This document shows, one piece after another, positions 35,299 through 43,337 of a stretch of 64,000 bases of DNA. The position numbers and the translations under genes are program-made. Each line of letters opens with the position of its first letter. Positions within the stretch are counted from its first letter, which is position 1. Source of the DNA: Halorhabdus amylolytica (GTDB lineage Archaea; Halobacteriota; Halobacteria; Halobacteriales; Haloarculaceae); assembly GCF_004944975.1 (NCBI RefSeq), contig NZ_SPQG01000010.1:1-64000 (forward strand), in the 5' to 3' direction. The notes beneath the pieces are model-generated. The model was given only the letters and a program-made list of their open reading frames with translations. It had not been told where the DNA came from and did no database searches.

Positions 35299-35562
35299 TT
35301 CAACAACTCAGTCCGTGGAGCCATTTGCCAGTTAACTTTTCGCGTTGCTCGCACTAACGTCCATCTGATGCACCTAAACGTGAAGACAAACACGATTTTT
35401 AGGAGTAGCCCTGTCGTTTCTTGGTTTTCCTTCTGGTCAGTACGCGCGCTTTATTCAGCAGAACGAACTTAACACTCTTTGGTTTGGTAGAAGAAACGGG
35501 GATTAATACGCAATTAGAATTTCCGAATTTAAGACTGAAATTAGTATATTACAAATAATATT

Positions 35563-36084
35563 TCAATATAGCCTTGACTTCCGATTCTGGTTTGTCTTTC
35601 GAAGAAAGGTGTACGGGTGTTTTTTCAATTCAGCTGTCCTTCGGTTAATCGTTAGAACGGGGTAATCTGCTTCCTCGATCACTTGAGCTGCGACGCTTCC
35701 CTGTAATAGCCGACGAATGCCAGTCAATCCTCGTGTCCCCATTGTAACAAGGTCGATGTCAGTCACCTCAGTGTATTTGAGAATCTCCTGCTGAGGTTGA
35801 CCAAAGCTCAACGTAGTTCGGACAGGAACGTCCAAGGTCGCTGCCTTCTCCGTAATGTCCTCCAAGAGCCGAGTTCCCCGCTGTTCCCAAGAGTCAGTGA
35901 CCTCTTCCCACGTGAATCCAGGCCGACTCGAATAGGACTGTTCGGAAATGATAAAAAGTCCATGTAGGGTTGCATCATACCGTTTAGCAATTTGTAGCCC
36001 ATGTTTGAAGGCCACAGATGCCTCGTCGTATCCATCCGTAGGCACGAGAATATCTGTGAACTGACTAGTAGATATAGTAGGCAC
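35563..36084 (-). pseudogene. Universal stress protein gene with 5' end removed by an IS630 insertion
   Basis: A UspA-fold protein. It has ILVPTDGYDEAS at the N-terminus, the VTMGTRGLTGIRRLLQGSVAAQVIEEADYPVL nucleotide-binding motif (G-x2-G-x9-G-S), and ends in LTINRRT. The only start now available is a GTG at 36084 that lies inside the end of the IS630 element and touches the transposase stop. When the element and one TA are removed, the frame continues into 37132-37159 and gives MDPSDPVGELSTSQF..., a natural start. The gene is therefore an interrupted stress-protein gene whose remaining part could still be translated from the IS. Confidence 0.8.
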
Positions 36085-36592
36085 TAGAAGTAATTGCTCA
36101 CTTTAGGAACAGAGAGTTTGTCGAGAGCGGTGTCGATCGCTGTTGTTAGCTCGTCGAGCGAGTCAAAGAAGCGGTTGCTCAGAGCCTTTTGCAACTGTCT
36201 CCAGCATTCTTCGACCGGATTCAACTCCGGTGAATACGAGGGTAACGTCACGAAGGCGAGGTCGTCACGGGCCGCCAGGTCCGTGACGGCCGACGCCTGG
36301 AAATACGGCGCTCCGTCCAACACGACGATCAAGTTATCTTCGAATTCTTCACATAATGCTAAAATAAAATGTTTTGCGTGGTCGGCGGTGACGTACTCCT
36401 CAAATCGGGAGAAGAAGCGATCACCGTCCTCGGTGATCGCGCCCAGCAGACACGTCCAGTCGCGTTGGCCAGAAAGTTTGACGGATGGCCGTGTGCCGCG
36501 CGGAAACCACGCGGCACGCGGCTCAACTTGCACGGATTTCTTGGTTTGATCGATACAGACTACGGTGGCGTCCATCTCCCGCCGCTTTTTTT
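36084..36592 (-). CDS. IS630 transposase, DDE catalytic part (-1 frame)
   Basis: The catalytic domain read after a frameshift. It has the first Asp in VVCIDQT, the second in VVLDGAPY and the Glu in SPELNPVEECW, which is the IS630 DDE triad with its NPVEECW motif. There is no good independent start, because the frame before the A7 run at 36586-36592 is shadow sequence. It is therefore expected to be made by -1 slippage from the upstream HTH frame, giving one protein of roughly 330 aa. Confidence 0.8.
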
Positions 36593-37084
36593 GAGTTCTT
36601 CGTGGAACGTTTCTTGCTCGTCCTCGTCGGCTTCGGCGGCTTTTCGGCGCGGTTTTTGATAACTCAATCCCGCTTCTTTCAGCAACCGCCGGCAACTCGG
36701 GATTGAGTACTCGACGCCGTAGGTTTCTTCGAGATATTCCTGAGCAAGCGCCGGCGTCCACGCCGGCGCGTGAAGCCCGACTGCTTCAGGTGGTTCGTGA
36801 ACAGTTGCTTCGAATTCTCTTTGCTGTGATTCTGATAGCTTTCGTTTTCTCCCAGTTCGTTTATCATCAGATACAGCCTGCTCAAGCGACTCGTCAGTGT
36901 CGAGTCGCTTGAGCCAGCTATAGATTGTGCGCCGCTGAACGTCGTACCACTCGGCTAGCTCGGTCTGCGTAACACCGTTCTTGTACGCAATAGCCGCTAA
37001 GAGTCGCTGTGTCGGCTTCTTCTCGTCCACGTTGTCAAGGGCATCTTGCAATTCCTCGACGGAGATCTCGTCGAGATGATCCAT
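36560..37084 (-). CDS. IS630 transposase, N-terminal HTH part
   Basis: A 174-aa frame with a helix-turn-helix: GVTQTELAEWYDVQRRTIYSWLKRLD is a clear HTH, followed by a second (HAPAWTPALAQEYLEETYGVEYSIPSCRRLLKEAG). The frame ends just past the A7 run, with LKKSGGRWTPP as its zero-frame tail. The start at MDHLDEI (37084) is 45 bp from the right end of the element. Read with the -1 frame it forms a complete IS630 transposase. Confidence 0.85.
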   Translation of the reverse strand: MDHLDEISVEELQDALDNVDEKKPTQRLLAAIAYKNGVTQTELAEWYDVQRRTIYSWLKRLDTDESLEQAVSDDKRTGRKRKLSESQQREFEATVHEPPEAVGLHAPAWTPALAQEYLEETYGVEYSIPSCRRLLKEAGLSYQKPRRKAAEADEDEQETFHEELKKSGGRWTPP

Positions 37085-37131
37085 TATCTCCTACAACACT
37101 CTGCGGGCAGAAAGTTCTAACGGTTACTATA

Positions 37132-37453
37132 ACTCTCCTACCGGATCAGAGGGATCCATATCAGGTATCGTCAAGACAGGAAGGGTCTTCACTGCTCGTG
37201 ATTGTCGTGTGGTGGATCGTGACCCATAGGTTTAGAATTGGTTCAGACTCCAGTATTTATATAGGACACAGATAGGAATCCGTTGGTATACTCGAACGAT
37301 AGTTCGGGATTGTGAGGTACTAACCGTTGATTGTGGAGTCAGAAAAGCCAAACCGTGCAGCACGGCTCAAATCGCTATGTATCCCGACTTTGGATTGCTA
37401 AGAACAAATTGCTTGATTCAGGCCCTCGTACCATTGATGTGGGGTGAAACCGA
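37132..37453. other. Gene-free stretch with small palindromes
   Basis: Bases 37132-37159 are the detached 5' end of the stress-protein gene. Beyond it lie the hairpin CGAAC-GATA-GTTCG (37293-37306), the palindrome CCGTGC-A-GCACGG (37353-37365) and TTTGGATTGCTAAG (37389-37402), which resembles the copper-operator candidates. A TATTTATATAGG promoter-like stretch is near 37254. Confidence 0.5.
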
Positions 37454-37594
37454 ATGGCAACTGATCCAGTCTGTGGAATGGACGTCGATGAAAGTGATCC
37501 GGCGGCCACAGCTGAGTACGACGGTCAGACGTACTACTTCTGTGCCGAGGGCTGCAAGGAGACGTTCACCTCGACACCGGAGGAGTACGTCTAA
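37454..37594 (+). CDS. 46-aa YHS-domain protein
   Basis: A single YHS metal-binding domain: DPVCGMDVDESDPAATAEYD followed by YYFCAEGCKETF, with the Cys pattern C-x(n)-C-x3-C. Such tiny YHS proteins are typical of copper and zinc resistance loci. It has its own upstream region with a TTTGGATTGCTAAG element and is followed by the second Lrp-TRASH gene. It probably acts as a small metal carrier. Confidence 0.85.
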   Translation: MATDPVCGMDVDESDPAATAEYDGQTYYFCAEGCKETFTSTPEEYV

Positions 37595-37653
37595 CCGTCA
37601 CACCCCACACCTGCGTCGTAGCTCCCCCACACCCACCCCCATTCCGCCTTTCG

Positions 37654-38256
37654 ATGACCCAACCAGAACTTGACGACACGGATCGCGAAATCCTCCGTCT
37701 TTTAGCGGAGAACGCGAGACGACCCTACAGCACTATTGCTGAGGCTGTAAATCTTTCACCCCCGTCCGTTTCAGCACGCGTCCGTCAGTTGGAGCAAGAA
37801 GATGTCATTCGTCGATTCACCGTTGATCTCGACCTCACACAGTACGAAAACCGGATACACGTCATGGTACGCCTCCAGCCTGAGCTCGGAAAGACGGATT
37901 CTCTTCGAGAATCGATCCTCGAGACCCCAGCCGTAGAACACGTATTCACAACTGCGGAGGGCGAAATCGTAGCTGTTGCGACGCCGCCGCGGAATACAGT
38001 CGGAAACTGGGCGCAGCAATATCTACCACTGACTGACGTGCGGCGATACGACGTACAACTGCTGTCGAACGCTGCTCAATCAGCGTATGCCGAGGGGACT
38101 GAATCCGCACTCAAATGTGCAAATTGCGGAACCACTGTCGGTGAAGACGGACTAGCCACCCGTGTCGGTGGTTCACTCCAGCAGTTTTGCAGTGAGAACT
38201 GTGAAACAACGTATAGGGAACAGTATACAGAAAGTCAAGAGAAATCTGATGCTTAG
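37654..38256 (+). CDS. Lrp/AsnC regulator with TRASH metal domain (second copy)
   Basis: A 200-aa regulator. The HTH is LDDTDREILRLLAENARRPYSTIAEAVNLSPPSVSARVRQLEQEDVI. The C-terminal metal motif is CANCGTTVGEDGLATRVGGSLQQFCSENCETTY, a TRASH domain. It is 60 bp after the YHS gene and about 110 bp before an ABC transporter operon, so it probably senses copper (or a related metal) for that transporter. It is paralogous to the regulator at 28416. Confidence 0.88.
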   Translation: MTQPELDDTDREILRLLAENARRPYSTIAEAVNLSPPSVSARVRQLEQEDVIRRFTVDLDLTQYENRIHVMVRLQPELGKTDSLRESILETPAVEHVFTTAEGEIVAVATPPRNTVGNWAQQYLPLTDVRRYDVQLLSNAAQSAYAEGTESALKCANCGTTVGEDGLATRVGGSLQQFCSENCETTYREQYTESQEKSDA

Positions 38257-38364
38257 AGTCTAGCATTAGCTGTATACTCAATTCCTGATTGCTTACGAGT
38301 TTGCTGCAAATAGTTTTGATTTGAAACAGTAATCGCAGTGAATTAGAAGCGTGTGTATACACCT

Positions 38365-39096
38365 ATGGAAGCGTCCACAACCACCAAAGGAGAAGCTACA
38401 AGCAACAAGGTACTCGTCCGTGCTAATGAGATTGAAAAAACGTACGGATCGAGTTTTCCATTTACGCGGTCAGTGACCGTCCTCACCGATGCCGATCTCG
38501 AAATTCGGACGGGGGAAATCGTCGGGATCGTCGGCGCGAACGGGTCGGGCAAATCCACGCTCATGAACATCCTCGTCGGTGTCCTCGAACAGGATTCCGG
38601 AACAGTCGAACGGACGGGAACCGTTGGCTGGTGTCCACAGGAACCACTGCTTTACGACCGCTTGACGGTCGGAGAGACGTTCCGACTGTTCGGTTCCGGA
38701 TACGGAATGACCGCCGAAGAAATCGACGAGGCCAAACACCGCTTGGCGTCGAAACTCGATTTCGAGCAGTACCTTGACTACCGAATCGACCAACTCAGTG
38801 GTGGAAACCGGCAGAAAATCAATCTCAGTATCGCCCTGATGCACGATCCGGACGTCCTCATGCTGGACGAGCCCTACACTGGATTCGACTGGGAAACGTA
38901 TCTCACGTTCTGGGATCTCGCCGAGGAACTCGCTGCCGACGGAACAGCTGTCACGATGATTTCACACCTGATCGAAGAGCAAAGTCGTCTCGACCGCATC
39001 TATGAGGTTCGTGACGGACAGGTCTACGACGTGACTGACCAGGAAGGCGAGACTGATGCAACGGCCAGTGAACGGGGGGAAGAGACCGATGAATAG
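38365..39096 (+). CDS. ABC transporter ATP-binding protein
   Basis: A 243-aa ATPase. It has Walker A GANGSGKST, Q-loop PQEPLLYDRL, signature LSGGNRQK, Walker B VLMLDEPYTGFD and an H-loop MISHL. The start is the ATG at 38365; the GTG at 38353 is less likely. It energises the two membrane proteins that follow, overlapping the first by 8 bp. The lack of a substrate-binding protein suggests an exporter. Confidence 0.9.
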   Translation: MEASTTTKGEATSNKVLVRANEIEKTYGSSFPFTRSVTVLTDADLEIRTGEIVGIVGANGSGKSTLMNILVGVLEQDSGTVERTGTVGWCPQEPLLYDRLTVGETFRLFGSGYGMTAEEIDEAKHRLASKLDFEQYLDYRIDQLSGGNRQKINLSIALMHDPDVLMLDEPYTGFDWETYLTFWDLAEELAADGTAVTMISHLIEEQSRLDRIYEVRDGQVYDVTDQEGETDATASERGEETDE

Positions 39097-39826
39097 GGTT
39101 TGGACGGGGATTCGGGCGAACGTCTCCACCTTCCTCAGAACCCCCCTGAATGTTGTCCTAGCACTTCTCCTTCCGATTGTCGTTATCGAAGGCTGGGGAC
39201 AAGCAATGGCTGGGTTACCAAGTATGCCGACGGTCGAGGCGATTCCGATCGAGCTAGGTCGCCTTCTCGGAGCGATATTCGGGGTCGCCATCATTGCCGG
39301 CCTGATGGGACTCGCGCAGATGATTAGTGCGCGTGCAGCCGATCGGCGACTCGTTCAGACAGGCTATCCACCCCGAACACTGCTTGCGACTCGATTAGCG
39401 GCGCTCGGAGGAGTGACCGTTGTCGTGGCTGCCGTAAACTACGGCGTTCTCTGGCTGACGATTTCACCGGGAGCCCCTGTCCTGACGTTCGTATTCCTCG
39501 TACTTGCCGGCCTCGTCTATGCGTTTCTTGGCGCACTCGTCGGGGCGCTCCTTCCACGACTGTTCGAAGGCTCGCTCGTCGTGGTGTTCCTTGCAATGAT
39601 GGATGCGTTCCTCAGTGGCGACAGTCCGCTGGCCGCCGACGTTCCCGAGTTCGTGGAATACTTCCCGCTCTATCATCCAAAGGAACTCCTTCAGGAGGCG
39701 ATGTTCCAAGGCACATATACGACGGGTGATCTCGGCTTCGTCGCCGGATACCTGCTAGTCCTGCTTGTACTCGTCACCGCAGTGTTCGGAGTGACGATGC
39801 GCACCAGTGGTGGGTGGTCCGCATGA
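39089..39826 (+). CDS. ABC-2-type permease subunit 1
   Basis: A 245-aa membrane protein with about six helices (LNVVLALLLPIVVIEGWGQAM, GAIFGVAIIAGLMGLAQMI, LLVLLVLVTAVFGVTM and others). ARAADRRLVQTGYPPRTLLATRLAALG is an ABC-2 permease-like coupling segment. Its ATG overlaps the ATPase stop (ATGAATAG), and it overlaps the next permease by four bases. Confidence 0.82.
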   Translation: MNRVWTGIRANVSTFLRTPLNVVLALLLPIVVIEGWGQAMAGLPSMPTVEAIPIELGRLLGAIFGVAIIAGLMGLAQMISARAADRRLVQTGYPPRTLLATRLAALGGVTVVVAAVNYGVLWLTISPGAPVLTFVFLVLAGLVYAFLGALVGALLPRLFEGSLVVVFLAMMDAFLSGDSPLAADVPEFVEYFPLYHPKELLQEAMFQGTYTTGDLGFVAGYLLVLLVLVTAVFGVTMRTSGGWSA

Positions 39827-40575
39827 GTCGTACGACAACGGCGTTCACAATCGGCATCAAAGAACAGGCGCGAAACTACGTCCTCGTCGCTCTACTGGTC
39901 GTCCTACCGGTCTCGTTCATCACGTTGGCGTTCGCAGTCACCCAGGACGTCGAGATGCCGGTTCGGACGCTCGTCGACGGTGAGACGGTGACGGTCATGC
40001 GAGGGATGCCTGAGGTCCACGGCGTGATTATGACGCCGATTACGAGCGCCCTCATCGCGGGACTCGCCGGGTTGTTCCTGATGCGAGAAGCCAAAGACAC
40101 AGACGGTCGTCTGGCAGTCGCCGGCTATCGTGCACGACAGGTAATCACTGCCCGGTTTGGGGTCCTCGCAGCAATCACTCTCATCGTTACCGGCGTCTCA
40201 GTCGGCGTGATGCTCGTCGATTTCCAGCCTGAGCATCTCTGGTGGTTCGTCGCAGCGATGCTCGTCGTCTCGGTCACGTATGGTCTCATCGGGATGCTCG
40301 TCGGGGCCGTTTTCGACCGCCTAGCCGGGATGTGGCTAATGCTGATTCTCCCGATGCTCGATATCGGACTCTTCCAGGATCCGCTGTTCATCCAGTCCGA
40401 GCCCGAATGGTGGATGAAACTACTCCCCGGCTATTGGCCCGTCCGTGTGATGGTCGATACCGGACTCACAACGGACGTAGATACGACTCTCTCATTGGTG
40501 TGGGCTACTGGATACCTCCTCCTCGTAGCTGTCCTCACAATCGGCGTCTACTACCGAATTACACAGGAGAAGTAA
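39823..40575 (+). CDS. ABC-2-type permease subunit 2
   Basis: A 250-aa membrane protein with about six helices. LFLMREAKDTDGRLAVAGYRARQVITARFG parallels the segment of the first permease, so the two are a heterodimer pair. It ends in a helix LLLVAVLTIGVYY. The layout (one ATPase, two permeases, TRASH regulator) recalls NosFY-type or copper-linked exporters; the substrate is inferred only from the neighbours. Confidence 0.82.
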   Translation: MSRTTTAFTIGIKEQARNYVLVALLVVLPVSFITLAFAVTQDVEMPVRTLVDGETVTVMRGMPEVHGVIMTPITSALIAGLAGLFLMREAKDTDGRLAVAGYRARQVITARFGVLAAITLIVTGVSVGVMLVDFQPEHLWWFVAAMLVVSVTYGLIGMLVGAVFDRLAGMWLMLILPMLDIGLFQDPLFIQSEPEWWMKLLPGYWPVRVMVDTGLTTDVDTTLSLVWATGYLLLVAVLTIGVYYRITQEK

Positions 40576-40859
40576 GATCAGGCCAGTAGACTACTTACTC
40601 CGGTAACTGTAGGGGAGAAGACCCAAACAGCACTATATCCAGCTTCGCTCAATTGGATAGTTTGACTCGGATTTCACTACGACCGTCTGATCGGGCAAAC
40701 GGTTCGGTGGACTCTGGTTGCTGCTGTGTCCCTCGTTCTCTGGGCACCGATGAGTGCGGCTTACGTTCCGCGGAGAAGTGCCGCGGCGTAGGAACAGGTC
40801 TTCGAAGGACTCCTGAGCGAGGGACCTCAGGCGTGTAGAAATGGCGACGACACCGCGCC

Positions 40860-41606
40860 TTACCGAGATGGGTCTTCACTCCCAGTCTCCAACCGTTCAC
40901 GACGCTTCTGGAACTCTTCTTCGTCGATCTCGCCTCGTGCGTAACGACGTTGGAGGGTTTCCATAGCGGAATCGTCACTCTCTGGAGGTGCATCGCCTCG
41001 ACCCATTGCCCAGTAGAGGAAGCCGCCGACCAGCCCCAGCATCCCGAGTGCCCCGCCGACGAACGGCAGCCCACCGAACCATCCACCGTTCCGGCCGTGC
41101 ATCATCCCTGGACCCATCATTCCGCCATCGGTACTCCCACTGCCGTCGACGTCCGAGCCGACGGCAACGGCGCCGTTCTGGACGATCGTTTCGCTGTCTG
41201 GGACCTCGCCGTCCGGGATCGGGCTGTCTTCAGCTGGACCGCCAGGGCTACCAACGACGATGCGACCGACCATGCCGACCGTCTTGTGAGGGATGCAGTA
41301 GTAGTCGTACGTTCCGGGCACCTCGAACGTGTGCTCGAAGCTCCCCTGCGAGATGGTCCCGCTGTCGAAGGCGGTGGCGTCGGCGGGAACGCGGTCCGGA
41401 TAGGCCGTCGCCGAGTGAGCTCCGGCTGCTATCTCGAAGCGGACGGTCGTGCCAGGTTCGACGTGGAGCCCGATCGGGTCGAAGTAGTTGTTGCCCATCT
41501 TCACGACGGGCGTCTCCTGTGCGGCGACTGGTTGGGTGAATCCCGCACTCGCGACTGTGCCAGCACCGAGCGCTCCCAGGAACTGGCGTCTACTGTAGTC
41601 TGTCAT
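40860..41606 (-). CDS. Halocyanin-type blue copper protein fused to a SHOCT domain
   Basis: A 248-aa protein. A Tat signal (SRRQFLGALGAGTVASAG) directs export. The cupredoxin domain follows with type-1 copper ligands His64 (GAHSATAY), Cys104 (YYCIPH), His107 and Met112. After a Met/Gly/His-rich linker (GGMMGPGMMHGRNGG) come a membrane helix and a SHOCT motif (LQRRYARGEIDEEEFQKRRERLE). Its copper site faces outside and its SHOCT tail inside. It starts at MTDYSRR (41606), 19 bp after the thioredoxin gene stop. Confidence 0.88.
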   Translation of the reverse strand: MTDYSRRQFLGALGAGTVASAGFTQPVAAQETPVVKMGNNYFDPIGLHVEPGTTVRFEIAAGAHSATAYPDRVPADATAFDSGTISQGSFEHTFEVPGTYDYYCIPHKTVGMVGRIVVGSPGGPAEDSPIPDGEVPDSETIVQNGAVAVGSDVDGSGSTDGGMMGPGMMHGRNGGWFGGLPFVGGALGMLGLVGGFLYWAMGRGDAPPESDDSAMETLQRRYARGEIDEEEFQKRRERLETGSEDPSR

Positions 41607-41625
41607 TGTAGCTGGTTGGCTTCTG

Positions 41626-41934
41626 TTATCCACGGATGATGCTGGCGAGCCGGTTCGTGAGTCCGGGCGATTGCTGGCCGGCGCTCTCGATGGCAGCCTC
41701 CAATTCGTCCCGGTCGACGATGCCGATGAACTCGGCCGTCTGTTCCCCGTTTGCATACACGAGCGTCGTTGGCGTCTTTCGGACACCGTACTCCTCGGCC
41801 GTCTCCAGATCGGTCTGGATGTCGACCTCCCGGAACTCGACATCCGGATACGCATCTTCGATACCCTCGTTTTTCTCTCGCTGCGTTGCGCACGCTCCAC
41901 AAGTCTCCTGTGTGAACAGGATAACTTCCGTCAT
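41626..41934 (-). CDS. Thioredoxin/glutaredoxin-like protein
   Basis: A 102-aa protein with a redox CGAC at residues 12-15 (FTQETCGACATQ), a cis-Pro in TPTTLVYANGE and the betaalphabeta...betabetaalpha thioredoxin order. It is in the same direction as the halocyanin gene and probably co-transcribed. It could keep Cys residues of copper proteins reduced. A perfect inverted repeat lies 44 bp upstream. Confidence 0.85.
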   Translation of the reverse strand: MTEVILFTQETCGACATQREKNEGIEDAYPDVEFREVDIQTDLETAEEYGVRKTPTTLVYANGEQTAEFIGIVDRDELEAAIESAGQQSPGLTNRLASIIRG

Positions 41935-41977
41935 AGTAGCTAGTATGGTCTTATGCTTTTAGCACACTTCTATTCAC

Positions 41978-42010
41978 ATCCGAAATCTGTGAGGGTCACA
42001 GATTTCGGAT
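41978..42010. promoter_or_regulatory. Perfect 15-bp inverted repeat upstream of the thioredoxin gene
   Basis: ATCCGAAATCTGTGA, loop GGG, TCACAGATTTCGGAT. The right arm is followed by TCCAAGGGG, so GGATTCCAA overlaps the copper-operator theme. It could be an operator 44 bp from the thioredoxin start, or a terminator for the upstream SHOCT gene. Confidence 0.5.
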
Positions 42011-42057
42011 TCCAAGGGGCCGGACGTGAGTAACGCCGGAGGTTGGTGGTCGGACCG

Positions 42058-42411
42058 TCACTCCGAGCGTTCGAGCTTGTTCCGACGCGCCTCGAACTCT
42101 TCCTCGGTGAGATCTCCGCGGGCGTATGCCATACGCAGCTCCTCCATTGCGGGATTCCGCGACGACTGCGATGCCGTCACGCGACGGAAGACGAGATATC
42201 CGCCACCGAGCAGGAGGAGGAGGAAGACCAGCTGGACGAGCATCCCGACGAGTGGCCACCAGCCGCTGGTCGTCCCGTATCCACCCATCATTCCACCGTA
42301 TCCCATCATCCCGCCGAATCCCATCCCCATCGTGAGCAAGGGGAGGACGATGATCGCCCCGAGGATGAGGAGGACGATGGTTGTGGTGTCGAGTTGGTTT
42401 GATGATGTCAT
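42058..42411 (-). CDS. SHOCT-domain membrane protein
   Basis: A 117-aa protein with a first helix (IVLLILGAIIVLPLL), a Met/Gly/Tyr-rich outer loop (GMGFGGMMGYGGMMGGYG), a second helix (LVGMLVQLVFLLLLLGGGYLVF) and the SHOCT motif (ELRMAYARGDLTEEEFEARRNKLE). The MMGYGGMM loop is a plausible low-affinity copper site. It is four bp after the DUF302 gene stop, so one operon. Confidence 0.8.
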   Translation of the reverse strand: MTSSNQLDTTTIVLLILGAIIVLPLLTMGMGFGGMMGYGGMMGGYGTTSGWWPLVGMLVQLVFLLLLLGGGYLVFRRVTASQSSRNPAMEELRMAYARGDLTEEEFEARRNKLERSE

Positions 42412-42414
42412 GGT

Positions 42415-42831
42415 TCAGATCTCGGTCGATGATTCGAGTTCGTCCGCGACGCTGGCGAGAACGCGTTCGAACCGGTCGTGGACCTCGTTCGCGATCGAGT
42501 CGAGTGCCTCGTTGTCGGCGATGCCGACGAGCTGTTGTGGGTCGACGGCACTCACCATGACCTCGCCGCCGTCGGTTTCGTAGACAATGACGTTACACGG
42601 GAGGAGTGCGCCGAGTTCGATCTCTTCGTTCAGGCCCTCGTGTGCCAGCCCCGGGTTGCACGCACCGAGGATGCAGTACTGTCGAAACTCCTCGCCGAGT
42701 TTCTCCTCGAGCGTCGCTTGGACGTCGATGTCACAGAGGACGCCGAATCCTTCGTCTTTGAGCGCCGCAATCGTCGTGTCGACGACGTCGTCGAACTCAC
42801 CGGTGACTGAAGTCTGTATTGTGTATTCCAT
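42415..42831 (-). CDS. DUF302 protein
   Basis: A 138-aa protein of the DUF302 family: GFGVLCDIDVQATLEEKLGEEFRQYCILGACNPGLAHEGL contains the family's conserved Cys-containing loop (ILGACNPGLA). DUF302 proteins often accompany thioredoxin-like and metal-stress genes. Cys residues at CILGAC and LLPCNVIVYE could bind metal. It is upstream of the SHOCT gene in the same operon. Confidence 0.85.
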   Translation of the reverse strand: MEYTIQTSVTGEFDDVVDTTIAALKDEGFGVLCDIDVQATLEEKLGEEFRQYCILGACNPGLAHEGLNEEIELGALLPCNVIVYETDGGEVMVSAVDPQQLVGIADNEALDSIANEVHDRFERVLASVADELESSTEI

Positions 42832-42926
42832 GAAGTATCATACCCCGTCTACGGGGTTAACGGTTGGGTGCCGCAACGGCGGCCGTTGGGAATATGATGT
42901 ATCGGCTGGAACAGCAGCTGCTCCAG

Positions 42927-43280
42927 TCATCCGGTGCGTTCGAGCTGTTCTCGCCGCCGATCGAATTCGTCATCCGAGAGCTCTCCGCGGGCGTAGCGCT
43001 CACGGAGAACCGACAGCGACTGCTCTTCGTTCCCACCGGAGCCTCGATTGAGGAGCGCATAGACAATGTAGAGCGGAACGGCGATGAGGAGCCCCATCCA
43101 GAGGAACCCCCAGAGCCCCATCGCTCCACCGAAGAGGCCCCAGCCGCCCCCCATCATGCCGCCGCCGTAGCTCCCACTACCGTGGGCAACAGCCGGTCCA
43201 GTCGCCGCAACTAGCAGCGGGACGGCGAGGATCGCGAGTCGCCGAGCAGTGCGTCCGATGTGAGTGGTGAGTTGCGTCAT
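42927..43280 (-). CDS. SHOCT-domain membrane protein
   Basis: A 117-aa protein with a signal-like helix (LAILAVPLLVAATGPAVAHGSG), a Gly/Met-rich segment (GGGMMGGGWGLFGGAMGLWG), a second helix (LWMGLLIAVPLYIVYALL) and a SHOCT motif (LRERYARGELSDDEFDRRREQLE). It is the third free SHOCT protein of the island and stands 57 bp past the Met/His-rich secreted protein. Confidence 0.8.
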   Translation of the reverse strand: MTQLTTHIGRTARRLAILAVPLLVAATGPAVAHGSGSYGGGMMGGGWGLFGGAMGLWGFLWMGLLIAVPLYIVYALLNRGSGGNEEQSLSVLRERYARGELSDDEFDRRREQLERTG

Positions 43281-43337
43281 TATCTTGCGTTGGTGAGTTG
43301 TGGTGTTCGATTGGAGCGATCGAAACGGCCAGAGCCG

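Larger units (their letters stand above)
36075..37129 (-). mobile_element. IS630-type insertion sequence
   Basis: About 1.05 kb. The imperfect terminal inverted repeats begin TAGTA (36075) and end TACTA (37129) and match at 16 of 25 positions. TA flanks both sides (36073-36074 and 37130-37131), the target duplication expected of IS630. The element carries an HTH frame and a DDE frame on the minus strand and interrupts the universal stress protein gene. Confidence 0.85.

Noticed and set aside
40576-40859. Possible transposase remnant between the ABC operon and the halocyanin gene
   Set aside because: A frame reading HFYTPEVPRS...PRHFSAERKPHSS looked familiar, but no catalytic or zinc motif and no repeats could be found; I left the 284 bp unassigned.
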